Shown: piece after piece, positions 13,401 to 22,030 of the stretch
Layout of the letters: every line of letters begins with the position of its first letter
Numbering within the stretch: position 1 is the first letter of the stretch
NCBI RefSeq assembly: GCF_036370855.1
Contig: NC_088110.1
Location: forward strand, 19,773,501-19,837,500
Direction of reading: 5' to 3'
DNA: 64,000 nt
Source of the DNA: Dromaius novaehollandiae
Taxonomy: Eukaryota > Chordata > Aves > Casuariiformes > Dromaiidae
Notes under the pieces: generated by a model
Database searches by the model: none
Seen by the model: only the letters and a program-made list of their open reading frames with translations
Told to the model about the DNA's origin: nothing
Translations under genes and position numbers: made by a program

Positions 13401-16400
13401 TTCTGCAAAATCCAGCTGTCTTTTATATATGATCTATTCTTAATCTAGTTAATATTTAACATCTCATTTAAGAGACTTGAAGCATTCAAAGAAATGCAGG
13501 CAGGGAAATTTACTGGTTGTCTGATGATAGATAAAAGATATATCTTACATTGGAGGGTAGTAGGGATCAATGGTGTGTCCATCTCCAGTGTTAATGATGC
13601 ATGAAAGGTTGCCAGAGTATGGAGAGAGCGTCCAGTTCAAAGTGACTGTGATATTTTCAAAGACAAAGCATGTATCTGTTACAGCCAGCTGCAGACCTGT
13701 AAAATGTAACGCCAGAGTTCAGCGTCATTGTTTGTCTACGTTTCATGCATAATTAAATTAATTTTCATGTATTGTTGAGAGCTGGCCTTCTCCAAAACAA
13801 AGTCAATATTGCTGCCAATTTGAATGCATTAGTAACAAATCTTCTCCACAATATTGGTCAGGATTCTTGTTGGAACATAATTTCATTTGAGGGTGTTTAT
13901 GTGTCTGAATTTCCTGGCTTTGTAGCTTTATCAAAAACTCTGTGGAGCTGTCAGTTAGGACTAGGAAGCTACATTTTTGTGTCCTGAATATTTTTAGTGG
14001 TCACCTTCTCCAGAGGATCACTCTTCCAGCTTTTTCCTTGAGGACGGACCAGCTATTTTTAAGATAATTGGCAATGGTCACAGTGTTACTGCAAAGTGTA
14101 GAACAGGCTTTTGTGTTGACAGCCCCCCCACTTACCTTCCTTGCAGTGGTACTGAATAGACAAATAGCTCCCGGAAGCTGGACAAGGATCTCCAAAGAAA
14201 GTGCCATCTGCTGCAACCTGGCAGGCCTGGAGACCATGACACTGCCCTGGAAAGAAGGACCGTCTTAGATGCACTGGTGGTTTTTGTCTTTGACTGTCAT
14301 AACAGCTCGGAGGAGAGATGATTACAGAAAGAAAAAGGGGTGAGGAGGGGCAATATCTTGTCATCGATTTCTAGACCAACTCCCACAGTACTTTCACTAT
14401 ATTGTGTTGCTTACCGCCTGCTTTTTCTTAGCACCATTCCACTTTATAGGAATACAGCTGAATTAGAGTGGGCAAAAAATGAGGAAGTCATGTGTTTGGT
14501 TTAACTTTAGCTGGAAGCCCAAAGAATCATTATAGGGACAGGCCATAATCAGTGTTTAGATTGGCAAGCAGTGGAGCCCTGTAGCTCTTGCAGGCTGCAT
14601 ACTCAACACGCTGCAACACTGCAGGTGGTGGCAGCTCCCTCCTGCCCTCTTGTCCCCACAGAAGCTCCCTGGGTGCCAGCCTTCTCACTCTTTGTTAGAG
14701 GTTAGGTTTGTATGCATGGTTGACATGTGTGCTGGTCCATCTCCAACCTATCTATTGTATTCATCAGGGAATCTGTGTATCCACATATTTTCTTCACACT
14801 AGGAGAGGAGCCAGGTATGCCCTTGTTCTCCATTTGCTCCTGTGCATCCCCCTCTCTCCTCTGAATTGTTTTGCTCCCCACAAAGTCCCTTCCTTCTATT
14901 CAGCCTCCTGTGGGAACCTCCTGCATATAAGAAGTTCTTTGCAACCCCCCTCATCTTGGGCATAATCCACTTTCTCACTCACTGACTCTACTGAAATAAA
15001 CCAACATAAAATATTTTAGGGAGCAGGAACTTTGATGCTTACTCTACGCCTCTGACAAGCGATGCAACAAGATATTACCTGCTACTTCATCTTTGACACT
15101 GATCCAGCTACAGTCTTCGTCCATATCATACTGGAGAGGTGTCTCCAACACGCAGTAGTGAGGGGTCTTCCGTCCATAGAAACTCTCTCCAATTTGAATA
15201 ACTTCTCCTGACCCACACTGTACAGTGGCATTGTAATTATTACAAGCAATGCTCTGGCCAGATTCTAATAGCAGAAAAAAATTAGATTTCGTTAAAATGA
15301 AGATGTATAGCTGAGGCATCTGCCCCTTCCTCCTCCATTGTCACTAGAATTGTGCACAGCATCTCCAGGATAGCTGATCTTAACCTATTGATTATCAAGA
15401 CATGAGATTAAAATCCTTTATTGAAGGTGGGACTCAACTAGAGCTAAGCTTATGCTTTTTTTGTATGTGACAAAGAAAACAGGGGGATATTTCTCAAGTT
15501 TTTTGTTTGTTTTCTTGTAATAAGGTTGAAATACTTAACATTTTTGAATTTCCAGAAAATCCTGCTGCAATTCTCAGGTACATCAATTTTTTTCTTTTTT
15601 CTTTCTTGGTTCGTTTTATCCCTCTTTCAATAAACGGTGAGGAAAATAAAACAAAAGAACAACAAATCAAAATTTTTTAAATTTTTGAAATCCAAAAAGA
15701 ATACATTTATGGTTTCTATTGCCTTAAAAATGTGAGAACATTTTTATTAAAACAAAAATATCTTAATTTAAAAAATTGAACATATTTCTGTGGAAAATAT
15801 TTAGTGTTCTGTGGAAAACATTTAGTCAGTAGTGAAAAGTTTAAAGCTTTTCATAACTTCAAAAAGAGCTCTCTGGCAGTATGTGATCTGCATGATATTC
15901 AGGTAACTGCTCTGGAGAAGAGTTTGCATATTAAATATGGGACCCAGTCCCATTCCTGCTACAGAGACACCTTTGTTCCTGTGCAATATTCAGCTGACTT
16001 CATTCAGCAGAACTGCTCAAATGAGTAAGGTCATATCTCTAAATGCATACACCTCATTCTTTGATTAATCTGGGGCAGTTAATTATCTTTCAGCATTTGT
16101 AGTACCCTGAAGTAATCAGGATATTTAATTCTCTGAAGGGGAAGATGCAAAAAAGCACTTGCGTATGAGAGTGTTGCAGAAGAATGTTTTTGTTTCAGCT
16201 GTCCCAAGTTTAAATACATTGTCCTCCAATTGCTGTTTTGATCATTCCCCTTAAATACCTTGATTAATGGTGCCAATGTGTGCACACTGCAGTAATTGTG
16301 TGCTGTTGTTATTTAAAGGCCAAATCTAAGCCTGGCTGTAACTATAGCAACATGATCAGTTTACAGATTAGAGTTCTCTAAATAAGCTTGGAAAATAATT

Positions 16401-19400
16401 TATTGTTAAATTCTAATACAGGCTAGAATCTCATGCATTTTTTGTTCCCTACTTTGTATAGAGGTTTCCCATAGTAGTTGCTCTCTCAGCAACTTTTATA
16501 TGGAATAATGCACAAAATCTGGTTTATATTCCTATGTGCAAACCCTGGTTCAATATGTGTATTTTTACTACAACAAAAGTGCTAACCTAAAGGGCACCAA
16601 ATGTCCAACCAAGTGGTGAGGCAGAAATAATAAGGAACAGTGAATTAAAATAAGGGAAGTTCTTACTTGAGGAGAAAAACAAATAATTCTATCATAGAGA
16701 GCCAAAGAAAGGATGAAGGCAAAACATTGTCTGTCTGGTTAGTTGTTTGGGCACATATGTACACCTCTGATGATCAAGTAGACAAGGTTATCAGTAATCA
16801 GAGAGAGATTCAGTTCAAATAGTAATACTGTTTGGAGTTGAACTGTATATCTCATCTGAAGTTTCAAACTCAGATTGAAACCAATCTCCACAGTAGCTGT
16901 GTGTGAAGGTATTAAGTATCATTGTGCTCATTTTACAGAAGGACAAACTGAAGCACTGTCAGGTTGCATGAACTTTCACTGTCCAGAGAAACTAATGAAA
17001 ACTTTGTCGCTGTTTTTCCAGAATGTTGGCTTAAATTCCTCGCATGCAAAGCTGATAAAAGAAACAGGAGTCTACTCCAGTACTGAAATATGTGTGTGTA
17101 TTAATGGACATGGGCTGTGGATATTGAAAACAAGGCTATAATTGTCTCCATTTATTCTCAGTTTCCTGGGTTATGGAATGATGAATGTAGTGGAAGACAT
17201 TGTTGCTCATTAATGCAAACTCTCTTTTAATTTAATAGGCTTTAGGTCAGATCCTATGGTAATGGATGATAGTTTCCTTAGAAACAGACAGTCGTCTGCT
17301 GTGGTTGTAATGGAAAAATGATTTTAGTCTGTTTTTGTAAGGAAAGTAAGCTTAAAAGATGGTGCTGTCTGCCAATATCCTCTCCCCCAATTACTTTCAA
17401 TCTGTTAGTTGCCTCCAACCAAACTTGATGTATGGATATAGACTTCAAAACACCCTAAAAAATTAATGAAAATCAGTAGTGGGGTAGAAGAGAGAGAGAG
17501 ATTTTAATGTCTCTGTAAGGAGTAGGGATAGTAGGGATAACCCAATCCTTATCTGTTTCATGATGTAGGATTCAACTGGCTAATGTGTACAGCCGTTGCT
17601 CTCAACCAGCTACAGAACCACACGGGAGGGAGCTGAGGGAGGGAAAGTATTTGGAGAGGCAGGAAGTGCTGGGAACAGGGGAGTGAACCCGGAGTGCTCA
17701 GAAGGAGGATAGGGAGGGGAGGTGGAACAGAAAATCAGGGCAGGAAACAAAACTTCATTGGTTCTGCTGATTATGGAACAACTTGTTAGTTATGTCAGAA
17801 GTGATACGGTGGACCAGGGCAGTGCTAGGGCTTGTGGTAACCTGTACTTGCATAGTGGATTCAAAGTATTAGTGAATCTAAAGCCAGACTTGCCTTCAAA
17901 TACTTCTGACCTTAGTTCTAGTTACAGATTAAAATGCTTGGTTTACGTACAAAGTGTGAGGAACACAAATTCCCCTCATATCTCTGTGTTGAATGGGATG
18001 ATACTGCCAGCATTCCTTTCCAGGACTGTTTGTTCCAAGCCAGGATTTAAAGGACCTATGTTGTAACACTGGAACACAATGGCTGTAGTTATTCTGTCTA
18101 GCTGCTAAAATGCCATCAGGAAATGCAGGTTCCTGTCTGTCTGTTATCCTAGGGAAGCCCTTAAACTTCATCTGATAGAGGAGTCTGAGAAGAAACAAGA
18201 ACTTGCTCTAACTTCTGGTCACTAGAGGCTACTATGAGTGGTGTCCCTGGAAGCCCGGCTGTGTTTTTGCTTCAGTTACAAATGGAAAATATTTTGAAGG
18301 CCTTAGTCCATATTTATGATTAAGGGTATGTTTACAGGGCAGACACACTGTCCTGTCTAGCTCAGGTAGCAGTGAATTGTGGCAGATTATTCTTGCAACT
18401 ACGCTGTTATGCACTATTCAAATTGGCTTTAAACTAGCTAGGTTATGTATGTCTGCTGTAGACACAGACTGCTCCAGATTTAGATTCATCCTCAAATCCA
18501 GTTGCTGGGCACCTACAGCTCCCAGTGATTTCAGGGTTCTTCCTTTCTCTGGATCTGATCTTACATCAGCAAAGTAGAATAATAGCACCTGTTGGGGTTT
18601 TATGGATTTTTGCTTGTTCACTTTTAATGAGCTTTATTGCAGTTGCCTCATAGCCACTTTGAAAGAAACAATTTATGCAAAGTCGTGAATATGGTATGTT
18701 CACTTCTCAGTTCTAGCTGTTGTTCATCTTACCAAACTCACAAATGAAGTCAAATTCCTGGCTGCAATTTTCAGTCATACCCCACTGATAGTTGGCATTC
18801 TTCAGGATGTACCCACATGTGGATGAGAAGGGAGAAGGTTGATCCGCGTACCAGTTACTGTAGCTTATATTTGAAGTGTCCAGCCAAATCATTGACCCTG
18901 TGAACAAAGTAAATCATGTCCTAAATGTTTATTTTCCATAGTAACACAATCAAAGAGTCAGAGCCTGCAGAGCAGGCTTTGACTGCGCCTGTGCAGAGGT
19001 AGTTTGTCTGAATAAAGAAAAATGTTTTAAATTTAATTTTACATTTAAACTGATAAAACCACTAACTCGGACATTGCCACTTCCCCCTATGCTATCAGCC
19101 TCAAGATTCCACCATTTCCCTTGCAGTAGACCTTACAACTTGATAGTGTGATGAATTGGCTCAGCTTGCTCATCAACTGTAGAATTAATCCAGCACATTT
19201 TTTTCTCTGGGTTAGCAAGCTGATCTAATTCATCATTTGTTCATAGAGCCACAAAACCCAGTGGAAAGTGTGAAAACATGCAACAGGGAAGTGAAGCAGC
19301 CATTTAAAACTTCTTAATATAAATCTGAAGTTATAGCAACAAAAGACAATGGCTTTTCAGCAGCTGTCTATAGAAGGATTGATTCAGTTTTTTGTCAGAT

Positions 19401-19777
19401 TAAGCATCACGTGCTGATACAGTATTAAATATGACATGATTTCAAAATCACCTACCGCCAGTAGTTTCATTCAGCAAGGAGCTTGAGATCAGTCCTATCC
19501 ACCATTCCTGGTCCTCAGAGATATGTTTTTGCAAGAACTCTTGAGTTTCCTCATTTTCAATGAAGACAAGGTGCCCCCCTCCTCTCTCGCACCAGCTCTG
19601 GGCACTTGTGAAGGTGCGCTGGAGTCTAACAAACTCATAGCATGAACGGTTGAAAGCTGTCTGGTATTTTGAGCAAGGGACTCCTTCCTCAACAGTTGCC
19701 TCCTCCACAGCCCAGCATACAGCAAGAGAAATTAGAATTGCAACTGCAAGCCACATTCTCAGCTCAGTGCCCTGCAT
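1..19777 (-). CDS. PKD1L2: PKD1L2, polycystin-1-like protein 2, 5' half (partial; exons 1-18 and possibly 19)
   Basis: This is the N-terminal half of a polycystin-1-like 11-TM membrane protein with a large lectin-bearing ectodomain. Reading exons from high to low coordinates gives about 1,054 residues without a stop, and all intron phases agree. Domains in order: signal peptide (residues 1-24, core [16 protein letters not shown]), C-type lectin (about 35-162), SUEL/rhamnose-binding lectin (about 168-260, with YGRKTPHYC and [10 protein letters not shown]), PKD repeat (about 270-355, [17 protein letters not shown]), then a REJ-like region from about 583. GPS/GAIN, PLAT and the membrane segments are expected left of the window. 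I chose the ATG at 19777 (context gccATGc) because it leads into the signal peptide; ATGs at 19852 and 19756 are in the same frame. The identification rests on domain order and close agreement with my memory of human PKD1L2. It is divergently arranged to BCO1, as in other amniotes. The molecular function is poorly known. Confidence 0.93.
371..553 (-). CDS. PKD1L2: PKD1L2 exon 18: helical region
   Basis: The exon is phase 0 to phase 0 (61 codons). It encodes [40 protein letters not shown] and [10 protein letters not shown]. The acceptor is ttccatgcag|gtag and the donor ACAG|GTAATT. Confidence 0.93.
1605..1730 (-). CDS. PKD1L2: PKD1L2 exon 17: helical region
   Basis: The exon is phase 0 to phase 0 (42 codons). 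It encodes [20 protein letters not shown] and [19 protein letters not shown]. The acceptor is tgtcccaag|ctcc and the donor GCAG|GTAAGA. The alternating helical heptads resemble the GAIN subdomain A helices of the family. Confidence 0.92.
3088..3282 (-). CDS. PKD1L2: PKD1L2 exon 16: helical region between REJ-like and GAIN parts
   Basis: The exon is phase 0 to phase 0 (65 codons). It encodes [34 protein letters not shown] and SLQTDTRKE. The acceptor is tcttcatcag|gttg and the donor AGAG|GTCAGC. A 112-base segment (3128-3239) has a mutated second copy at 3456-3567 in the preceding intron. Confidence 0.91.
3456..3567 (-). pseudogene. Decayed duplicate of part of PKD1L2 exon 16, lying in intron 15
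   Basis: These 112 bases align without gaps to 3128-3239 inside exon 16, with about 12 mismatches by hand count. Read in the exon 16 frame on the minus strand it still spells VSEKANI and [13 protein letters not shown]. The glutamine codon CAG of exon 16 has become TAA (plus-strand 3503-3505). The copy lacks the acceptor and the first codons of the exon, so it is unlikely to be spliced in. It arose by local duplication about 328 bases apart. Confidence 0.88.
4112..4257 (-). CDS. PKD1L2: PKD1L2 exon 15: REJ-like region
   Basis: The exon is phase 1 to phase 0. It encodes [20 protein letters not shown] and [20 protein letters not shown]. The acceptor is cttatttcag|attc and the donor GAAG|GTATGC. 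Confidence 0.93.
4269..4303. repeat. Short tandem duplication in PKD1L2 intron 14
   Basis: The string gatggggttacct occurs twice about 21 bases apart directly upstream (in transcription) of exon 15. It is small and non-coding. Confidence 0.6.
4465..4665 (-). CDS. PKD1L2: PKD1L2 exon 14: REJ-like region
   Basis: The exon is phase 1 to phase 1. It encodes [34 protein letters not shown] and [10 protein letters not shown]. The acceptor is gaattcccag|ccat and the donor CCAA|GTAAGT. YGE-TY-STVPP is a conserved string of this family. Confidence 0.93.
5159..5300 (-). CDS. PKD1L2: PKD1L2 exon 13: REJ-like region
   Basis: The exon is phase 0 to phase 1. It encodes [37 protein letters not shown] and [10 protein letters not shown]. 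The acceptor is gattttctag|ccca and the donor ACAG|GTAGGG. Confidence 0.9.
5829..5882. repeat. T-run and imperfect GTTT-rich simple repeat
   Basis: A T homopolymer is followed by repeated gtttgt units inside PKD1L2 intron 12, just past the exon 12 donor on the minus strand. Likely variable in length. Confidence 0.7.
5913..6033 (-). CDS. PKD1L2: PKD1L2 exon 12: REJ-like region
   Basis: The exon is phase 2 to phase 0. It encodes [20 protein letters not shown] and [15 protein letters not shown]. The NWYLDN string is characteristic of REJ-type modules. The acceptor is cttcttacag|gtgt and the donor CCAAG|GTAAGT. Confidence 0.94.
6771..6978 (-). CDS. PKD1L2: PKD1L2 exon 11: REJ-like region
   Basis: The exon is phase 1 to phase 2. 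It encodes [32 protein letters not shown] and [17 protein letters not shown]. The acceptor is gtttgtgcag|gagc and the donor ATCAG|GTCTGA. It is cysteine-rich and matches the human domain order. Confidence 0.94.
7054..7215 (-). repeat. MIR/CORE-SINE-like relic
   Basis: The segment follows the reverse-complement MIR pattern: cccaatttacagagcaggtaac, then aagtaacccacaaggtcagg, then gcagaacacagatgtcctga. It sits in the intron upstream of PKD1L2 exon 11. The family assignment is by eye and needs a repeat-library search. Confidence 0.6.
7433..7456. repeat. (AC)12 microsatellite
   Basis: Twelve uninterrupted AC units, flanked by imperfect TA/TG sequence, in PKD1L2 intron 10. Confidence 0.95.
7677..7794 (-). 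CDS. PKD1L2: PKD1L2 exon 10: start of REJ-like region
   Basis: The exon is phase 0 to phase 1. It opens with the basic run DRKRKSR and continues [22 protein letters not shown], typical of the start of a REJ-like domain in polycystin-1-like proteins. The acceptor is tatttag|gatc and the donor TGCG|GTATGT. Confidence 0.92.
8588..8637 (-). CDS. PKD1L2: PKD1L2 exon 9: 50-nt micro-exon coding a polar linker
   Basis: This exon is needed to keep the frame: exon 8 ends in phase 1 and exon 10 starts in phase 0, and this 50-nt piece converts one into the other. It encodes a Ser/Thr/Lys-rich linker ([16 protein letters not shown]). The acceptor is attaaacag|attc and the donor AAAT|GTAAGT. It corresponds in position to a polar linker in human PKD1L2. 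Confidence 0.85.
9358..9456 (-). CDS. PKD1L2: PKD1L2 exon 8
   Basis: The exon is phase 1 to phase 1. It encodes [20 protein letters not shown], a beta-strand-rich piece resembling a PKD/Ig-like fold, then LANSSLKEG. The acceptor is cttctctag|gtac and the donor GAAG|GTAATT. Confidence 0.93.
10539..10943 (-). CDS. PKD1L2: PKD1L2 exon 7: ectodomain, longest exon in the window
   Basis: The exon is phase 1 to phase 1 and encodes 134 codons. Segments include [35 protein letters not shown] and [20 protein letters not shown], with many N-glycosylation sequons. The acceptor is tttttttgcag|gtaa and the donor GAAG|GTACAG. The corresponding human PKD1L2 segment lies in the same place between the PKD and REJ-like regions. 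Confidence 0.93.
11591..11826 (-). CDS. PKD1L2: PKD1L2 exon 6: end of PKD repeat
   Basis: The exon is phase 2 to phase 1. It encodes [36 protein letters not shown] and [13 protein letters not shown]. The [12 protein letters not shown] string is the classical C-terminal PKD-repeat motif. The acceptor is tatcctag|gctg and the donor GAGG|GTAATT. Confidence 0.94.
13549..13696 (-). CDS. PKD1L2: PKD1L2 exon 5: start of PKD repeat
   Basis: The exon is phase 1 to phase 2. It encodes [20 protein letters not shown] and [15 protein letters not shown], the first strands and GDG turn of a PKD repeat. The acceptor is ttttacag|gtct and the donor CCAAT|GTAAGA. Confidence 0.93.
14136..14246 (-). CDS. PKD1L2: PKD1L2 exon 4: SUEL-type lectin domain, end
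   Basis: The exon is phase 1 to phase 1 and encodes [20 protein letters not shown] and [13 protein letters not shown], the DPC half of the SUEL lectin fold. The acceptor is ctttccag|ggca and the donor GAAG|GTAAGT. Confidence 0.95.
15079..15264 (-). CDS. PKD1L2: PKD1L2 exon 3: SUEL-type lectin domain, first part
   Basis: The exon is phase 1 to phase 1. It contains [20 protein letters not shown] and [12 protein letters not shown], the YGR motif typical of SUEL/rhamnose-binding lectin domains, then [14 protein letters not shown]. The acceptor is tgctattag|aatc and the donor GCAG|GTAATA. Confidence 0.95.
15786..15827. repeat. 21-bp tandem duplication
   Basis: Two adjacent 21-bp units of the form ttctgtggaaaayatttagt, differing at a couple of bases, in PKD1L2 intron 2. 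Confidence 0.75.
16908..16985 (-). repeat. MIR/CORE-SINE-like relic
   Basis: The core tgctcattttacagaaggac followed by aaactgaagcactgtcagg matches the reverse complement of the MIR core around the CCTCAGTTT / GTAAAATG motif. Assigned by eye. Confidence 0.55.
18733..18897 (-). CDS. PKD1L2: PKD1L2 exon 2: second half of C-type lectin domain
   Basis: The exon is phase 1 to phase 1. It encodes [17 protein letters not shown] and ends with the CTLD signature [12 protein letters not shown]. The acceptor is ttcacag|ggtc and the donor TTTG|GTAAGA. The usual calcium/sugar motif (EPN or QPD) is replaced by DQPSP, so canonical calcium-dependent sugar binding is doubtful. Confidence 0.92.
19456..19777 (-). 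CDS. PKD1L2: PKD1L2 exon 1: signal peptide and first half of C-type lectin domain
   Basis: The exon encodes a hydrophobic leader and then CTLD landmarks: [30 protein letters not shown] and WWIGL. The donor reads GGCG|GTAGGT and leaves phase 1. The open frame continues upstream to an ATG at 19852, but those extra 25 residues are hydrophilic and would displace the signal sequence, so 19777 or 19756 is preferred. If transcription starts further up, a minimal ATG-ACA-TGA upstream ORF (19857-19849) would lie in the leader. Confidence 0.9.
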
Positions 19778-20844
19778 GGCACTGGTCTTGCTTATTGCTT
19801 CACCACTCTTTTTGCTGCTGTCTTCAAAGGCTTGAGATGTCATCCTTGTCATGTCATCAATATTTCTCCTTTCTCTTTGCTGCTTGCAACAATTTCAGCA
19901 ATAGAACATGGAACAGATTGCTTCTAATATATAATACTGATTGTGTCTGAGGATAGCAATGCCAGGTGTTGCTGCTAAGTCACTGCAAATAGCTATTGTG
20001 AGGCACATCGTATAAACATTTCATTCAAAAGAAGTCAGTTTGCAGAGAAGCCATTAGAATATTACTTTCCTCATGAGCACAGAAGATAAAGTTGATATAT
20101 GTTGCTAATGCACACATGGGAAAGTGAGATAAAACTCACCCATCAAAGGAGTCATTGTTTGAACATTAAAGCTGGAGGTCTTTATAACAACAGTGAAATA
20201 TAATAGTAAGAATGAGAGGAGAATGAGGAAAATGAGAATTCAGAAACACAAGGAGTCATGAGATGGGAAAACACATAGTGGTCCTCTAGATTCTTCTAAA
20301 TGTTTTGGATTGCTTTATTTTTAATAATTATTATTGTTTCAATATAATTATCTGAGTTGCTTCTTTTGGATGCTGATGTAATGTCTATAATTGTTGTGTC
20401 AAATTCATCCTACCCATCTGTTTACACATAACCAGGTTAATCTCAGCTCTCCCAAGTAAGCTTCATTTTGAAGTGTTGTGTCTGTTTAGAATTCCGCACC
20501 CAATGTGAAATGCTCCTGTCATCCCTTTAAAGCTAAGCTGCTGAACTGTATAGAGCTACATTATTTATACTTGCCAGGAGGTACAAGAGAAGGCTAAAAG
20601 TTAAAACAGTCATTTAAAAAAGATGAAAGTTCTGCCTTGATCATCAGAACTGCTTGGGAGCCCTATGTGCACATTCCAAAGGCTGCTGATGGACTTTGGG
20701 AAAGCAGCCCAGTAACATTTAGGAGCTGAAACCTCTAAATGCTCCTGAACTTCCTTGCTAAAGATACCCATCAGGTTTACAAGGCCACTGGATCAGCAGA
20801 GACACGGTACAAGTAAGGATCTTTAGCTATTGTGATTCTCCCGT

Positions 20845-20885
20845 CCTTAGTGTAACTCCACTGAATTTGATGCTATTATTATTAA
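20845..20885. repeat. Ancient interspersed-repeat relic
   Basis: The phrase tagtgtaactccactgaatt resembles a degenerate repeat frequently seen in sauropsid DNA (gtgtaactccattgacttcaa type). Family not identified; assigned by eye. Confidence 0.35.
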
Positions 20886-21526
20886 TTTATATCACCGTAA
20901 CCTGACACTGAAAGAACACACCCTTACATTTAGATGAGGATCAGAGTGGGCCAGCTACTGCATCACAGAGATGCAGGAAGCAGTGATCTTTAGCTGAATT
21001 GCTTCGTTGCAGAAATGCCAACTATATTGCACTATTGACCTGAAGGTAATGCACATATTGCACAATTTGCCAGCTACTCTATTCTAACTCCATAAAGCTT
21101 TCTTGCATGGTAAAGTGTGTACACTGCATACAGTAAGCATTTAAGAATGATCTTCAGTCCAGAGACCATTCTGGACTTCCAGTTCATGGTCATCTTGCTC
21201 AGCTGGATAAAGCAGGACTGTGCTCAGGACTTTTAGGAGTTTTGTTTGTTTTAATGTGGGATCTGCTTTTTTGGAGTCTGATTAATAGGAAGGGCTGATG
21301 GAGCAGCTGATATGTGAATATACAGACCGGGTTCCCCAGCTCTGGGGACTGCCACTCCATATTCTGCCTAGTTGATGAATCTGGCCCAGTCAGTGCCCAG
21401 ACACCCATCCCCTTCCTGGAACAGACCCTGTGACCGTGATTATCAGCTGTATCTGTTGAGGATGTCCACAGATTAGGAGTCTCTTTTGGGCTGCGTACAA
21501 AACTTCATAGGTTTCAGTTTGGGACA

Positions 21527-21543
21527 CCCCCCCCCCCCCCCCC
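21527..21543. repeat. C17 homopolymer
   Basis: Seventeen uninterrupted cytosines in the PKD1L2-BCO1 intergenic region. It is a likely length-variable site and a place where sequencing or assembly often errs. Confidence 0.95.
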
Positions 21544-21956
21544 AGTTCGACTGTGTTATATTCAAGCTATTACAAAACTTAGAGCTGAGAGCAGCTTTTG
21601 TTCAATTACTTGGCCACTGTATATTTTCATGACATTTCCTTTAGAGTGCCTGCTTCTCCATGGGCCATGCTGACCTGCCTGGCTTTGGAGAAGCTGGCAG
21701 CCAGCCCTACCGTTTTGGCCTTATAGTTATGAGAAGCATATCCTGTTTTTGAAAACAAAGCTATGAAGGAGACTACTTAAATGGATCTTACTCAGTGATA
21801 CAGAACTGTGGATTTCTGGTAAGTGACATTGACTCTCGCATTTGTGACGGATGGATTCTGTAGCATCTTTCAGGTCTCTCTCTGCAACTGGGAATTTGAC
21901 TACATGAGCATACTGCTAAAAATGCCAGAGCTGGAGGTGCCACAGGCTATACTCTA

Positions 21957-22030
21957 TGGATCCACTCCAAAGCCATTGAAATTAATGGAAGTCTTGTCTT
22001 TGGCTTTAATGGATTTTGAAACAGGCCCCA
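21957..22030. repeat. Ancient interspersed-repeat relic
   Basis: It contains the self-complementary pair aaagccattgaaattaatgg and tttggctttaatggattttg, then aaacaggcccc. This resembles a repeat common in turtle, crocodilian and bird genomes. Family name not known to me. Confidence 0.4.

Larger units (their letters stand above)
15265..18732 (-). other. PKD1L2 intron 2 (3.5 kb)
   Basis: This is the largest PKD1L2 intron in the window. I see no coding exon in it: the open frames are short, lack family motifs and would break the phase 1 to phase 1 join of exons 2 and 3. It contains a 21-bp tandem duplication near 15.8 kb, a MIR-like relic near 16.9 kb and a short AG run near 17.49 kb. Confidence 0.8.
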
